Below, piece after piece: positions 24,201 to 34,587 of a DNA stretch of 64,000 nt. A program made the position numbers and the translations under genes. This DNA comes from Cherax quadricarinatus. Lineage: Eukaryota > Arthropoda > Malacostraca > Decapoda > Parastacidae. The DNA lies in the NCBI RefSeq assembly GCF_038502225.1, contig NW_027195556.1:62001-126000 (forward strand). Reading direction: 5' to 3'. The notes below the pieces were generated by a model, which was not told the origin of the DNA, did not search any database, and worked only from the letters and a program-made list of their open reading frames with translations. Position 1 is the first letter of the stretch; each line of letters begins with the position of its first letter.

Positions 24201-24635
24201 AGGTTGAAACGTTTGCTATCCTCTGCTCCTGTGTTGAAAAGTCCTAATTTCAATCTTCCCTTCTTTTTACATATAGATGCGAGTGGCTATGCAGTGGGTG
24301 CTGTGCTGCTCCAACAGTCAACATCCACTGATATTCTCCATCCTATATGTTACTATTCATCTAAGCTTAAACGACACCAGAAAAATTATGCCACTATTGA
24401 GAAAGAAGCTCTAGCTCTTGTGGTGTCATTGGAACATTTTGACGTGTATTTGGGCACTTCCCCATTTAAAATTAACGTTTTTTCTGACCACAATCCACTC
24501 ACTTATATTAATACCATGAAAAGTAAAAATGCTAGGATCATGAGGTGGGCCCTCAGAATCCAACCTTACTCTATTAGTATAAAACACATAAGTGGTCATT
24601 GTAATGTAATTGCTGACGCTCTGTCTCGTCCTTAA
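21288..24635 (+). CDS. pol: Pol polyprotein: protease, integrase, RT, RNase H
   Basis: An open frame of 1115 codons from ATG 21288, also open upstream to the gag stop. An aspartic protease DTGS lies at residues 25-28. Integrase follows: a zinc-binding HNSPIGGH...CHVC (about 270-315), then a catalytic DD35E triad at D343 (LIIDCVGP), D402 (SDQGSNF) and E438 (GALERFH). A GPF-like or chromodomain-like segment (FKAGDKVMARKLV, ARYDGPLEVV) closes it near 600. RT follows, with SPWASPCILVPKPDGSFRMC and YLDDLVVYSD (848-851). RNase H has HIDASG (D997), EKEALAL, SDHNPL and SGHCNVIADALSR. All catalytic residues checked are present. Ty3/gypsy pols normally place integrase last; here it precedes RT. No frameshift is seen. 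Confidence 0.95.
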   Translation: MSPYFSRDKVGFDESHLTEIISFRDTGSYLTLLREDVLPITDDTYCKIDVLLEAYGGAVIKVTLHKVYIETSYYTGYISVGISSGVFPIRSVDLLIGNDILHAGICKEPLVIDNNTDDNYAIEACREKPILFPLSAITRAMSKIQQPSLSPVELVDDNDLGLNMLFSDALRPGSLTLTPPGHQPSQDTTDVKFLTHDDLIKDQFVDQSLERLRDIAVTESEAKDLDNCYYYSNGVLMEKNTCKLSADSVSTTVKNLVVLPVTFREQAIDFAHNSPIGGHLGVKKTLSKLAKHFTWPKMKETVADHVRRCHVCQVTGKPAHTPPPAPLIPITVHGEPFSRLIIDCVGPLPRTKLGNQYLFTIMDAATRYPEAIPMRKINARAIVRALMKFFSQVGLPREIQSDQGSNFTSKIFREALSHLGIKSVLSTSYHPQSQGALERFHQTLKSMMRAYCEHFSRDWDEGIPFLLFAMRESEQESLGFSPFELIFGHQVRGPLAVLKDVWTGKSNPSLSTSPSLMQQHLTAARELASKNLVSAQARMKQHYDKRAVSRSFKAGDKVMARKLVPGHALQARYDGPLEVVKKLSDVNYLVRTPGKKKSNHVYHVNQLKAYYASPLPTTSILPRTEEENVSLPDISRGIEVRLENSVTLQSLDDFLSNLGSDKAGDIKNMILHFPELFGDVPKRCTLGVHDVDVQGASPIKQSPYRMSPTKHKALREEVDFLLAHGLIERSKSPWASPCILVPKPDGSFRMCTDYRKVNSVTLPDGYPLPRIDDLIDRVSGAQFVSRLDLLRGYYQVPLTERAQEISAFTVQDGLFNYLVTPFGLCNAASSFQRIMNELTHNLEGVEAYLDDLVVYSDEWEQHLTRLRALFERLAHYNFTVNLAKCSFGQAKITYLGFCIGQGEVAPIEAKVRAISEFPVPQDRKGVQRFLGMAGYYRRFCPNFSQIAAPLTELTSSKVQFTWTRDCSDSFKRLKRLLSSAPVLKSPNFNLPFFLHIDASGYAVGAVLLQQSTSTDILHPICYYSSKLKRHQKNYATIEKEALALVVSLEHFDVYLGTSPFKINVFSDHNPLTYINTMKSKNARIMRWALRIQPYSISIKHISGHCNVIADALSRP

Positions 24636-25245
24636 TAATTATCAGTTACATTAAATTAACGTAATTTTATGCCCAAATACGTTTTGTTACTTGCTATGTC
24701 AAATTCAGTAAAGTAACTTAATCCCTCCAGCCCATATTAACTATATATACTCATGTCATGTCTAATTATTATATTTATATATTCACAGTAATGTTGTGTG
24801 AGGAGGAGACAAGCTGAGTGTTGAGTGAGTAGTGTGGTGTGGGAGATGGTACTGCGCGTGACGCAACACTGTCCTGCCGCAGACCCCCCCCTCACTACAC
24901 ACCTTAAGCTGTTTCATACTCAGATGTTCATACTGCCTAGCATTCCACAACCACTACTTAAGAGTGGAATGCAGTCTCCTCTACTATGATCGAGCCTCAA
25001 CGTGCCCTCCTTGTCAGCGCTATCCTGTCTCTACATTGATGTACATAACCACGAGTATACAGAGATACGATACTGTGTACTGCCCTAGTTAGGGGCATAT
25101 CCTAGTGACGGACGCTGTGAAATTGTAGAAGTGCTTGGCACAAGAGACTCGGATTAATATTTTATTGATATGAGTAACCAGAAATAATGTGAAAGACATT
25201 TAATGCAACTCCAAGTGCGACCCTCTGTCGTGTTGGGGGGGGGGG
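24636..25245 (+). other. 3' untranslated region and polypurine tract
   Basis: About 610 bp between the pol stop and the 3' LTR with no long frame. It ends in gttggggggggggg (25232-25245), a G-only polypurine run abutting the LTR start, expected to prime plus-strand DNA. Confidence 0.75.
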
Positions 25246-26218
25246 TGTTGCAACCCCTGAATGGGTTACAATGATTATTATGTATATATGTAATGTATAT
25301 TATCTTTTCATATAATTTTATATTGCTTATATTTGCGATAATAGCTAAATCGTAAATGTATGACCTTATATTATTATTTGACTGTTATATTGTTATTTAG
25401 CTTATGTTGTTAGGATGTATATAAAATGTGCTCAGTTAGGCTTGATTATCAAACTACTGTAATTATCGCTTGTCGCTCGTTATACTGCCGGCTTCTGAGC
25501 TGCAGTTGTCCACGTAGCTATCACGTGATCGAGGGGGGGGTGTCCTCACCTCGTGTGAAGTAGTCAGTCTGCTGGAGACTCGCTTGCTGGTTGGACAGAT
25601 TGTCTGTCTCATTATTCTTGTTAGTTCTGTAGAACTTTGTTCACAGAACATTGTATAGACTTAGTGATTTTCGACGTTGTACTGAGGTTGTGTGTCGCTT
25701 AGACACTCTGAATATCTCAGGTCCTTAGCTATAGCTTCTGACCTAATTTTGTACTGGTTCCTGTGTATTGTCACAGTCACAGTTTTACCTATGCTGAACA
25801 AAGATTCAGTATTATGGGAGTTTTGTAACTTTAGTGGAGGATCTGCAGATGGTCCCTACTTAGTGTTGTTATATTATTTCCCAGTTCCTGATTCTGTGTC
25901 GCAGTCGCTTGATATTACATTGCTATAGGGCTTAGCATTCTTTGTTGTTCAAGCAGACTGTTCGGGTTGCCAGTCGGTCAAGAAGTTAGTTTATTTGAGG
26001 ACTTTGTCAGTCACTTGTTTAAGTCTAATTCGAGTCTTGAGACACAGCTAACTACTTAAGAGCACTTATACGCATACACACACTTGTACATATTTGTAAT
26101 ATCTTATTAAATGTTAATGTACCTGACGGTACTTAAGAATTATAAATGTGATATGTGCTTTCAGCACAATAATATTGAACTCGAGAGATTGATTTTATTT
26201 TGATTGCTGTAATTAATT
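25246..26218 (+). repeat. 3' LTR (973 bp)
   Basis: By my reading this is identical to 18189-19161, including an eight-G run in the middle. It ends aattaatt directly before aaag and LINE sequence. If the true LTR ends at gtaaca (see the 5' LTR), this copy has lost its final 250 bp, including the AATAAA seen at 19199-19204. Confidence 0.88.
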
Positions 26219-26222
26219 AAAG
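26219..26222. repeat. Right target-site duplication (aaag)
   Basis: Partner of 18185-18188. It directly follows the last base of the 3' repeat. Confidence 0.75.
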
Positions 26223-26806
26223 CATGACTGAGGGACAAACCAGAGTACCAGAGAGTGTACCTAGATCGCGACAGAACACAGCAGGAAAGGACGATACTGA
26301 GAGAGAGAGGGTACAAAGACGAAAGGAGGAACGGGATGCATCGATGAAGACGAGCAGAACCCAACCACAACAACCCCAAAACAACTGAATAATCTCAACC
26401 AAAACCCACACACTGTTTCCTCTGCCCCCACATCACAAACCCCACCCCTACAGCAGCCCCCTATGGGCACCCTGCCCCACCCCCCACCACAAACTCCACC
26501 CACATCGTGACAACCCCAGTGCAGCTGAACAAGCTCAACCAAAACCCACACACTGTTCCCTCTGCCCCCACATCACAAACCCCACTGCTACAGCAGCTCC
26601 CTATAGGCACTCTGCCCTCATCCCCCATCACAAACCCCACCCACACCACAAACCCCATAGGCCCCCCCAGGGCTTCCGCTCCCCAACCCCATTATTCTCC
26701 CAGGTTAACCGTGCTAGACAAGAAGCTGAAGGTGTGATACACGAACGCAGATGGAATAACAAATAAATACGAGGAGTGGCATGAAAGAATCAGCGAGAAG
26801 TCCCCA

Positions 26807-27368
26807 GACATCATAGCAGTCACAGAAACGAAACTCACTGAGACAATAACAGATGCAGTCTTCCCACCGGAATATCAGATCCTGAGGAAAGATAGAAGGA
26901 GCAGAGGGGGAGGAGAGGTTGCACTGCTCATAAAAAGCCGATGGAGTTTTGAGGAAATGGAATGCATGGACGTGATTGGATGAAGGGACTACATAGTAGG
27001 TACAATTCAATCTTGGGAACATAAGGTAGTCATTGAGTGATGTATAACCCACCATAGAACTGCAGGAGGCCAAGAGAGGAATATGATGACATCATAGCAG
27101 TCACAGAAACGAAACTCACTGAGACAATAACAGATGCAGTCTTCCCACCGGGATATCAGATCCTGAGGAAAGTTAGAAGGAGCAGAGGCGGAGGAGGGGT
27201 TGCACTGCTCATAAAAAGCCGATGGAGTTTTGAGGAAATGGAATGCATGGACGAGATTGGAGAAAGGGACTACATAGTAGGTACAGTTCAATCTGGGGAA
27301 CATAAGGTAGTCATTGCAGTGTTGTATAACCCACCGCAGAACTACAGGAGGCCAAGAGAGGAATATGA
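26807..27368. repeat. 281-bp tandem duplication inside the LINE endonuclease
   Basis: The segment starting gacatcatagcagtc at 26807 recurs at 27088, so 26807-27087 and 27088-27368 are direct copies with a few differences. 281 is not a multiple of three, so the duplication alone breaks ORF2. Copies 2 and 3 of the family have one copy. Confidence 0.9.
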
Positions 27369-29517
27369 TGAGAGCAACAGAGCGATGGTGGACACACTGG
27401 CTGAGGTGGCATGAAGAGCTCAATCGTGCAGAGCAAAGTTACTGGTTATGGGTGATTTCAACCACAGGGAGATCGATTGGGAAAACCTGGAGCCTCATGG
27501 GGGCCCCGAAACATGGAGAGACAAGATGATGGATGTGGTACTGGAAAACCTCATGCATCAACACAACAGGGACACTACCAGAGAGAGAAAGGGGAGAATG
27601 AACCAAGACTGGACCTTGTGTTCATCCTGAGTACCTCAGACATTGATGACATCACATATGAGAGGCCCCTCGGAGCTAGTGACCATGTAGTCCTGAGTTT
27701 TGATTACATAGTAGAGTTACAAGTGGAGAGGGTAACAGGAGTCGAAGGGGAAAAGACAAACTATAAAAGGGGGGACTACACAGGCATGAGTAACTTCCTG
27801 TGGGAGGTGCAGTGGGACTGAGAAATGGTAGGAAAGTCAGTAAATGAAATGATGGAATATGTAACAACGAAATGCAAGGAGTCAGAGGAAAGGTTTGTTC
27901 CCAAGGGCAACAGAAACAATGGGAAAACCAAAGCGAGTCCTTGGTTTACCCGAAGGTGCAGGGAGGCAAAAACTAAGTGCATTAGAGAATGGAAGAGGTA
28001 TGAAGGCAAAGGACCCAGGAAAACAAGGAGATCAGTCGAAGAGCCAGATACGAATATGCACAGATAAGGAGGGAGGCCCAGCGACAGTACGACAATGACA
28101 TAGCATCGAAAGTCAAGTCTGACCCGAAACTGCTGTTTAGCCACATTAGGAGGAAGACAACAGTCAAAGACCAGGTGATCAGGCTGAGAAAAGAAGGTGG
28201 GGAACTCACAAGAAACAATCAAGAGGTATGCGAGGAGCTCAACATGAGATTTAATGAAGTATTCACAGTGGAGACAAGAAGGACTCTGGGAAGACAGGAC
28301 AGAGGGGGACACCAACAGGGAATAGCCCAACAAGTGCTGGATGATATGCACACAACTGAGGAGGAGGTGAAGAAGCTGCTAAGTGACCTTGATACCTCAA
28401 AGGCAATGGAACCTGACAACATCTCCCAGTGGGTCCTCAGGAAGGGAGCAGATATACTGTGTGTGCCATTAACCACAATCTTCAACACATCCCATGAAAT
28501 TGGGCAACTACCTGAGGTATGGAAGACCGCAAATGTAGTTCCCATTTTTAAAAAAAGAGACAGTAAAGAGGCACTAAATTACAGACCAGTATCACTGATG
28601 TATATAGTATGCAAAGTCATGGAGAAGTTTATCAGGAGGAGAGTGGTGGAGCACCTGGAACGGAACAAGATTATAAACGACAACCAGCACGGATTCATGG
28701 AAGGCAAATCCTGTGTCACAAACCTTCTGGAGTTTTATGACAAAGTCACAGAAGTAAGACATGAGAGAGAGGGGTGGGTTGATTGCATTTTCTTGGACTG
28801 CAAGAAGGCCTTCGACACAGTTCCTCACAAGAGATTAGTGCAGAAACTAGAGGATCAGGCGCATATAACAGGAAGGGCACTGCAATGGATCACAGAATAC
28901 ATGACAGGGAGGCAACAACGAGTCATGGTACGGGATGAGGTATCACAGTGGGCGCCGGTGACGAGCAGGGTCCCACAGGGGTCAGTCCTAGGACCAGTGC
29001 TATTTTTGGTATATGTGAATGACATGATGGAAGGGATAGACTCAGAGGTGTGCCTGTTCGCAGATGATGTGTAGTTAATGAGGAGAATTAAATCAGATGA
29101 GGATAAGGCAGGACGTCAAAGAGACCTGGACAGGCTGGACAAGTGGTCCAGTTACTGGCTTCTTGAATTTAACCCTGCCAAATGCAAAGTAATGAAGATC
29201 GGAGAAGGGCAAAGAAGACCGCAGACAGAGTATAGGCTAGGTGGCCAAAGACTGCAAGCCTCGCTCAAGGAGAAAGCTCTTGGGGTGACCATAACACCGA
29301 GCATGTCTAAAGAGGCACACAACCAGATAACTGCTGCAGCATATGGGCGCCTGGCAAACATGAGAATAGCGTTCCGATACCTTAGAAAGGACTCGTTCAA
29401 GACACTGTACACTGTGTACATCAGGCCCATACTGGAGTATGCAGCACTAGTTTGGAACTCACACCTGGTCAAGCACGTCAAGAAATTAGAGAAAGGTTTG
29501 CAACAAGGCTAGTTCCG

Positions 29518-29715
29518 ACAGATTGTAATAAAGTTGGTAGAATTACCGACAATATGTAAAGTAAAAGGACACAAGTGCAACTAATGTGACATTTTATTGT
29601 GGCAACGTTTCGCTCTCCAGGAGCTTTATCAAGCCATGGCTTGATAAAGCTCCTGGAGAGCGAGACGTTGCCACAATAAAATGTCACATTAGTTGCACTT
29701 GTGTCCTTTTACTTT
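29518..29715. mobile_element. Palindromic hammerhead-bearing insertion with 15-bp target duplication
   Basis: A 198-bp insertion into CR1 copy 1, flanked by acaaggctagttccg at 29503-29517 and 29716-29730. CR1 copies without it read straight through. 29556-29636 and 29637-29717 are inverted arms of about 81 nt with one mismatch (gaaac against gagac). A short single-copy lead (29518-29555) includes ttaccgaca, shared with the insertion at 47180. This resembles inverted terminal parts left by Penelope-like or retrozyme insertions. Confidence 0.85.
29606..29634 (-). ncRNA. Hammerhead-like motif in the palindrome
   Basis: On the minus strand, cttgataaagctcctgg then agagcgaaac: a hairpin (gctc/gagc) followed by GAAAC and gttgcc, with a ggc/gcc pairing able to form stem I. 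The first core box reads cttgataa instead of CUGANGA, so catalytic ability is doubtful. The mirror copy is at 29639-29668, with gagac instead of gaaac. Confidence 0.5.
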
Positions 29716-30150
29716 ACAAGGCTAGTTCCGGAGCTCAGGGGGTATGTCCAATAAGAAAAGTTGAGGGAAATCGGACTGACGACATTGGAGGACAGGAGGG
29801 TCAGGGGAGACATGATAACGAAATACAAAATACTGCGTGGAATAGATAAGGTGGGCAGAGACAGATTCTTCCAGAGAGGGGACACAGAAACAAGGGGTCA
29901 CAATTGGAAGCTGAAGACTCAGACGAGTCAGAGGGATGTTAGGAAGTATTTCTTCAGTCATAGAGTCGTCAGGAAGTGAAATAGCCTAACAAGTGATGTA
30001 GTGGAGGCAGGAACCATACATAGCTTTAAGACGAGGTATGACAAAGCTCATGAAGCAGAGAGAGATAGAGGACCTAGTAGCGATCAGTGAAGAGGCGGGG
30101 CGAGGAACTGAGTCTCGACCCCTGCAACCACAATTAGGTGAGTACATACA

Positions 30151-30451
30151 CGCACAAGCACACACACACACACACACAAGAGGTATGATAAAGCTCTCAG
30201 AGAAGTGAGTGCCCCAGTAGCGACCAGTGAATAGACGGGGCCAGGAGCGATGATTCGATCCCTGCAACCACAATTAGGTGAGCACATACACACACACGCA
30301 CAAGCACACACACACACACACACACACTCACACACACACACACACACAGTGAAGAGGCGGGGCCAGGAGCTCGGACTCGACCCCTGCAACCTCAACTAGG
30401 TGAGTACAACTAGGTGGGTACACACACACACATACACTCACTCACACACAC
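30151..30451 (+). repeat. Two extra CR1 3' tails and (CA)n tracts
   Basis: After the copy 1 tail come two more 3'-end fragments of the same family: 30178-30283 (gataaagctctcagag to ccacaattaggtgagcac) and 30349-30420 (gtgaagaggcggggccag to ctaggtgagtac). Each is followed by a CA-rich tract, and CR1 copy 2 begins straight after. These are severely 5'-truncated insertions or tail expansions stacked head to tail. Confidence 0.75.
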
Positions 30452-31382
30452 ACTTGGTAAGATAATGGAGGAGCGGATAGCTGAAGAGTCCAGGAAATGG
30501 GAGCTACAGGTCTTAGCAGCAGAAGCTAGGATACAGTGCTTAGAAGAGAAACTGCAAAACCTGAAACAGATTAGAGAGACAAATGACAATTCAGATGCGA
30601 CATCAGGAAATTAAATGTCAGGCACAGACAAGGGGGCGATAAGCAACAAAGGAGACAAGCCGTACGCGAAGGTCCTATCAGACCCACGTGGGGCCAGGGA
30701 AAAGACGAGGAGCGCACTAAGATCAAATGACAGGTCCGAAGACAATGAGGGTATGCTACATGCAGAGACTCTAACAGCCAACTGCAGTAGCAAGGGACAG
30801 CTGGTCATGAAAGACAGTTCACTGAGAATAGATGTTTCAGATAGGACAGGGACTGAAGGTAAGAGCATGTCAATGGAAGGAAATAAAATGCCTCAGAGGA
30901 AGCAGATGGAGACTCAGTGGGAGGAGGAAAGGGGGAGGTCAGTTTTTGTGTATGGGCTCCAAGAAGCCAAGGGGGACAACTTCGAAGAAATAAAACAGGA
31001 GGAGAAAAAAATTGTTGAAGGCCTCATGAAAACAATAGGTGAGGGCGATATGACCCAGGTGACAAATTTTCAGAGAATTGGGTGGTTTGTGCGTGGAAGG
31101 ATACGGCCTGTCAAAGTAATTTTCAAGGAAGAATCAGTTTGAACAAGGATTCTGCAAGAGAAAGCAAGACTGAGGGACAAACAGGGGTACCAGAGAGTAT
31201 ACCTCGACTGCGACAGATCACAAGAAGAAAGGACTACACTGAAAGAGATGGTACAGAGACGCAAGGAGGAACGAGAGGCAATGATGAAGATGAGCAGGAC
31301 CCAGACACAGGAGGAAGGGCAAACACACCCCACAGAATCTCCCACCAAAAGACTCCAACCGCGACATTCCCAACGAAACTGA
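30452..31382 (+). pseudogene. CR1-like LINE copy 2, ORF1
   Basis: Homologous to 17431-18188 but starting within the coiled coil (IMEERIAEESRKWELQVL). Landmarks: CLEEKLQNLKQIRET, then [34 protein letters not shown], and [16 protein letters not shown] to a stop at 31380-31382. In-frame stops at about 30612 (taa) and 31140 (tga) break it. The C-terminal half is the nucleic-acid-binding domain typical of LINE ORF1 proteins. It overlaps the start of ORF2. Confidence 0.8.
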
Positions 31383-34300
31383 GCAACCTATACTACAACC
31401 CACTCACTGTTCCCTCTGCCACCAACCTCACAAACCTCACACCAACAGCTGTCCCTTATGGGCATTCTGACCCCACCCCTACCATCACAAACCCCACCTA
31501 CACCACAGCCCCATATAGGCCCCCACCAAGGCTCTCGCTCCCCCAACCCCAATATTCTTGCAGGACAACAATGATAGAAAAGAAACTGAAAGTTTGGTAC
31601 AGAAACGCGGATGGAATGACGAATAAACATGAGGAGTGGAACGAAAGAATCAGCGAGAAATCCCAAGACATCATAGCAGTCACAGAAACAAAACTCGCTG
31701 AGACAATAACAGACACAATCTTCCCAACGGGATATCAGATCCTGAGGAAAGATAGAAGGAGTAGAGGGGGAGGAGGGGTTGCACTGCTCATAAAACACCG
31801 ATGGGGATTTGAGGAAATGGAAGGCATGGACATGATTGGAGAAAGAGACTACATTGTAGGTACAATTCAGCCCGGAGAACATAAAGTAGTCAGTGGAGTG
31901 ATGTATAACCCACCACAGAACTACAGGAGGCCAAGAGAGGAGTACGAAGAAAACAACAGGGTGATGGTGGACACACTGGCTGAGGTGGCAAGAAGAGCTC
32001 ACTCGAGCAGAGCAAAGTTACTGGTAATGGGCGATTTCAACCACAGGGAGATCGACTGGGAAAACCTGGAGCCACATGGGGGTCCTGAAACATGGAGAGC
32101 CAAGATGATGGATGTGGTACTTGAAAACCTCATGCATCAACATGTCAGGGACACTACCAGAGAGAGTGGGGAGGATGAGCCAGCAAGACTGGATCTTGTG
32201 TTCACCCTGAGCAGTTCAGATATTGAGGACATCACTTACGAGAGGCCCCTTGGAGCTAGCGATCATGTGGTTCTGAGTTTTGATTATATAGTAGAGTTAC
32301 AAGTGGAGAAGGTAACAGGAATTGAAGGGGACAGGCCAAACTATAAAAGGGGGGACTACACAGGTATGAGAAACTTCCTGCAGGAGGTTCAGTGGGACAG
32401 AGAAATGGTAGGAAAATCAGTAAACGAGATGATGGAATATGTGGCAACAAAGTGCAAGGAGGCAGAGGAAAGGTTTGTTCCCAAGGGAAACAGAAATAAT
32501 AGGAAGACCAAAACGAGTCCTTGGTTTACCCGAAGGTGTAGGGAGGCGAAAAATAAGTGCAACAAGGAATGGAAAATGTACAGGAGGCATAGGACCCAGG
32601 AAAACAAGGAGATTAGTAGAAGAGCCAGAAACGAGTACGCACAGATAAGGAGGGAGGCCCAGCAACAGTATGAAAACGACATAGCATCGAAAGTCAAATC
32701 TGACCCGAAACTGCTGTATAGCCACATTAGGAGGAAGACAACAGTCAAGGACCAGGTGATAAGGCTGAGGAAAGAAGGTGGAGAACTCACAAGAAACGAT
32801 CAAGAGGTATGTGAGGAGCTCAACATGAGATTTAAGGAAGTATTTACAGTGGAGACAGGAAGGCCTCTGGGGGGACAGACCAGATGGGGACACCAGCAAG
32901 GAATACACCAACAAGTGTTGGACGACATACATTCAGATGAGGAGGAGGTGAAGAAACTGCTAAGGGACATCGATACCTCAAAGGCAATGGGACCGGACAA
33001 CATCTCCCCGTGGGTCCTTAGAGAGGGAGCAGATATGCTGTGCGTGCCACTTACCACAATCTTCAACACGTCCCTGGAAACTGGGCAACTACCTGAGGTA
33101 TGGAAGACGGCAAATGTAGTTCCCATTTTTAAAAAAGGAGACAGAAAAGAGGCACTAAACTATAGACCTGTGTCATTGACGTGTATAGTATGTAAAGTTA
33201 TGGAGAAGATTATCAGGAGGAGAGTGGTGGAGCACCTGGAACAGAACAAGAGTATAAATGCCAACCAGCACGGATTCATGGAAGGCAAATCCTGTGTCAC
33301 AAACCTTCTGGAGTTTTATGATAAAATAGCAGAAGTAACACACGAAAGAGAGGGGTGGGTTGATTGCATATTCTTGGACTGCAAGAAGGCCTTCGACACA
33401 GTTCCTCACAAGAGATTAGTGCAGAAACTAGAGCATCAGGCGCATATAACAGGAATGGCACTGCAATGGATCAGAGAATACCTGACAGGGAGGCAACAAC
33501 GAGTCATGGTACGTAATGATGTATCACAGTGGGCACCTGTGACGAGCGGGGTCCCACAGGGGTCGGTCCTAGGACCAGTGCTATTTTTGGTATATGTGAA
33601 CGACATGATGGAAGGGTTAGACTCAGAAGTGTCCCTGTTTGCAGATGATGTGAAGTTAATGACGAGAATTAAATCAGATTAGGACCAGGCAGGACTTCAA
33701 AGAGACCAGGACAGACTGGACACCTGGTCCAGCAAATGGTTTCTCGAATTTAATCCTGCCAAATGCAAAGTCATGAAGATAGGGGAAGGGCACAGAAGAC
33801 CTCAGACAAAGTATAGGCTAGGTGACCAAAGACTGCAGACCTCACTCATGGAGAAAGATCTTGGGGTGAGTATAACACCAAGCATGTCTCCGGAAGCACA
33901 CATCAACCAGATAACTGCTGCAGCATATGGGCGCCTGGCAAACCTGAGAACAGCATTCCGATACCTTAGTAAGGAATCGTTCAAGACACTGTACACCGTG
34001 TATGTCAGGCCCATACTGGAGTATGCAGCACCTGTTTGAAACCCGAACTTGATAAAGCACGTCAAGAAACTAGAGAAAGTACAAAGGTTCGCGACAAGGT
34101 TAGTTCCAGAGCTAAGGGGAATGTCCTATGAAGAAAGGTTAAGGGAAATCGGTCTGACGACACTGGAGGACAGGAGGGTCAGGGGAGACATGATAACGAC
34201 ATATAAAATACTGCGGGGAATAGACAAGGTGGACAAAGACATAGAGATGTCAGGCAGTGGAATAGCCTAGAAAATGACGTAGTGGAGGCAAGAACCATAC

Positions 34301-34452
34301 GCAGTTTTAAGACGAGGTTTGATAAAGCTCATGGAGCAGGGAGAGACAGGGCCCAGTAGCAACCGGTGAAGGGGCGGGGCCGGCCAGGAGCTAAGACTCG
34401 ACCCCTGCAACCACAAATAGGTGAGTACAAATATGTGAGTTCACACACATCT
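31383..34452 (+). pseudogene. CR1-like LINE copy 2, ORF2 (endonuclease-RT, two stops)
   Basis: The best preserved ORF2 of the family. One frame is open to 33682. The APE endonuclease spans about 31590-32290 ([40 protein letters not shown]). A basic linker follows ([14 protein letters not shown]). RT has [45 protein letters not shown] and FADDVKLM. The TAG at 33680-33682 replaces a Glu/Asp-type codon seen in copy 1. A TGA at 34037-34039 replaces Trp. A deletion of roughly 120 bp near 34236 removes part of the C terminus. The tail is ccacaaataggtgagtac. It was probably active fairly recently but is now dead. Confidence 0.88.
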
Positions 34453-34472
34453 ATATATTTTTTTCGTGATTT

Positions 34473-34584
<112 letters not shown>

Positions 34585-34587
34585 ATT

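Larger units (their letters stand above)
18189..26218 (+). mobile_element. Gmr1-type LTR retrotransposon (PR-IN-RT-RH order), near-intact
   Basis: An 8.03-kb element flanked by direct repeats 18189-19161 and 25246-26218, offset 7057 bp with no indel seen. Inside are a primer-binding site, gag with a zinc knuckle, and a pol with protease, integrase, RT and RNase H in that order. It sits inside ORF1 of a CR1-like LINE. The LINE bases aaag are present on both sides (18185-18188 and 26219-26222), giving a 4-bp target duplication. RT and RNase H are Ty3/gypsy-like, but integrase lies before RT, which is the arrangement described for Gmr1 elements. Apparently identical repeats and open frames indicate a recent insertion. 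No env-like frame is seen in 24636-25245. Confidence 0.92.
26219..30150 (+). pseudogene. CR1-like LINE copy 1, ORF1 end and ORF2 (decayed)
   Basis: Continuation of the LINE interrupted at 18188. 26223-26390 is the ORF1 C terminus (DKPEYQRVYLD equivalent). A Pro/Thr-rich linker region (26400-26700) contains two copies of an approximately 135-bp unit. The APE endonuclease starts at 26728 (NADGITNKYEEW, VTETKL), is internally duplicated, and continues at 27448 ([11 protein letters not shown]) and 27660 ([11 protein letters not shown]). RT at 28400-29070 carries [50 protein letters not shown] and FADDV, followed by a stop where copy 2 has Lys. The RT thumb continues to 29490 and, after a 198-bp insertion, to 29990. 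The tail ends in ccacaattaggtgagtac. Multiple frameshifts make it inactive. Confidence 0.85.

Noticed and set aside
24636..25245. env gene of a retrovirus-like element
   Set aside because: About 610 bp with no open frame, signal peptide or membrane segment; the element is a retrotransposon without env.
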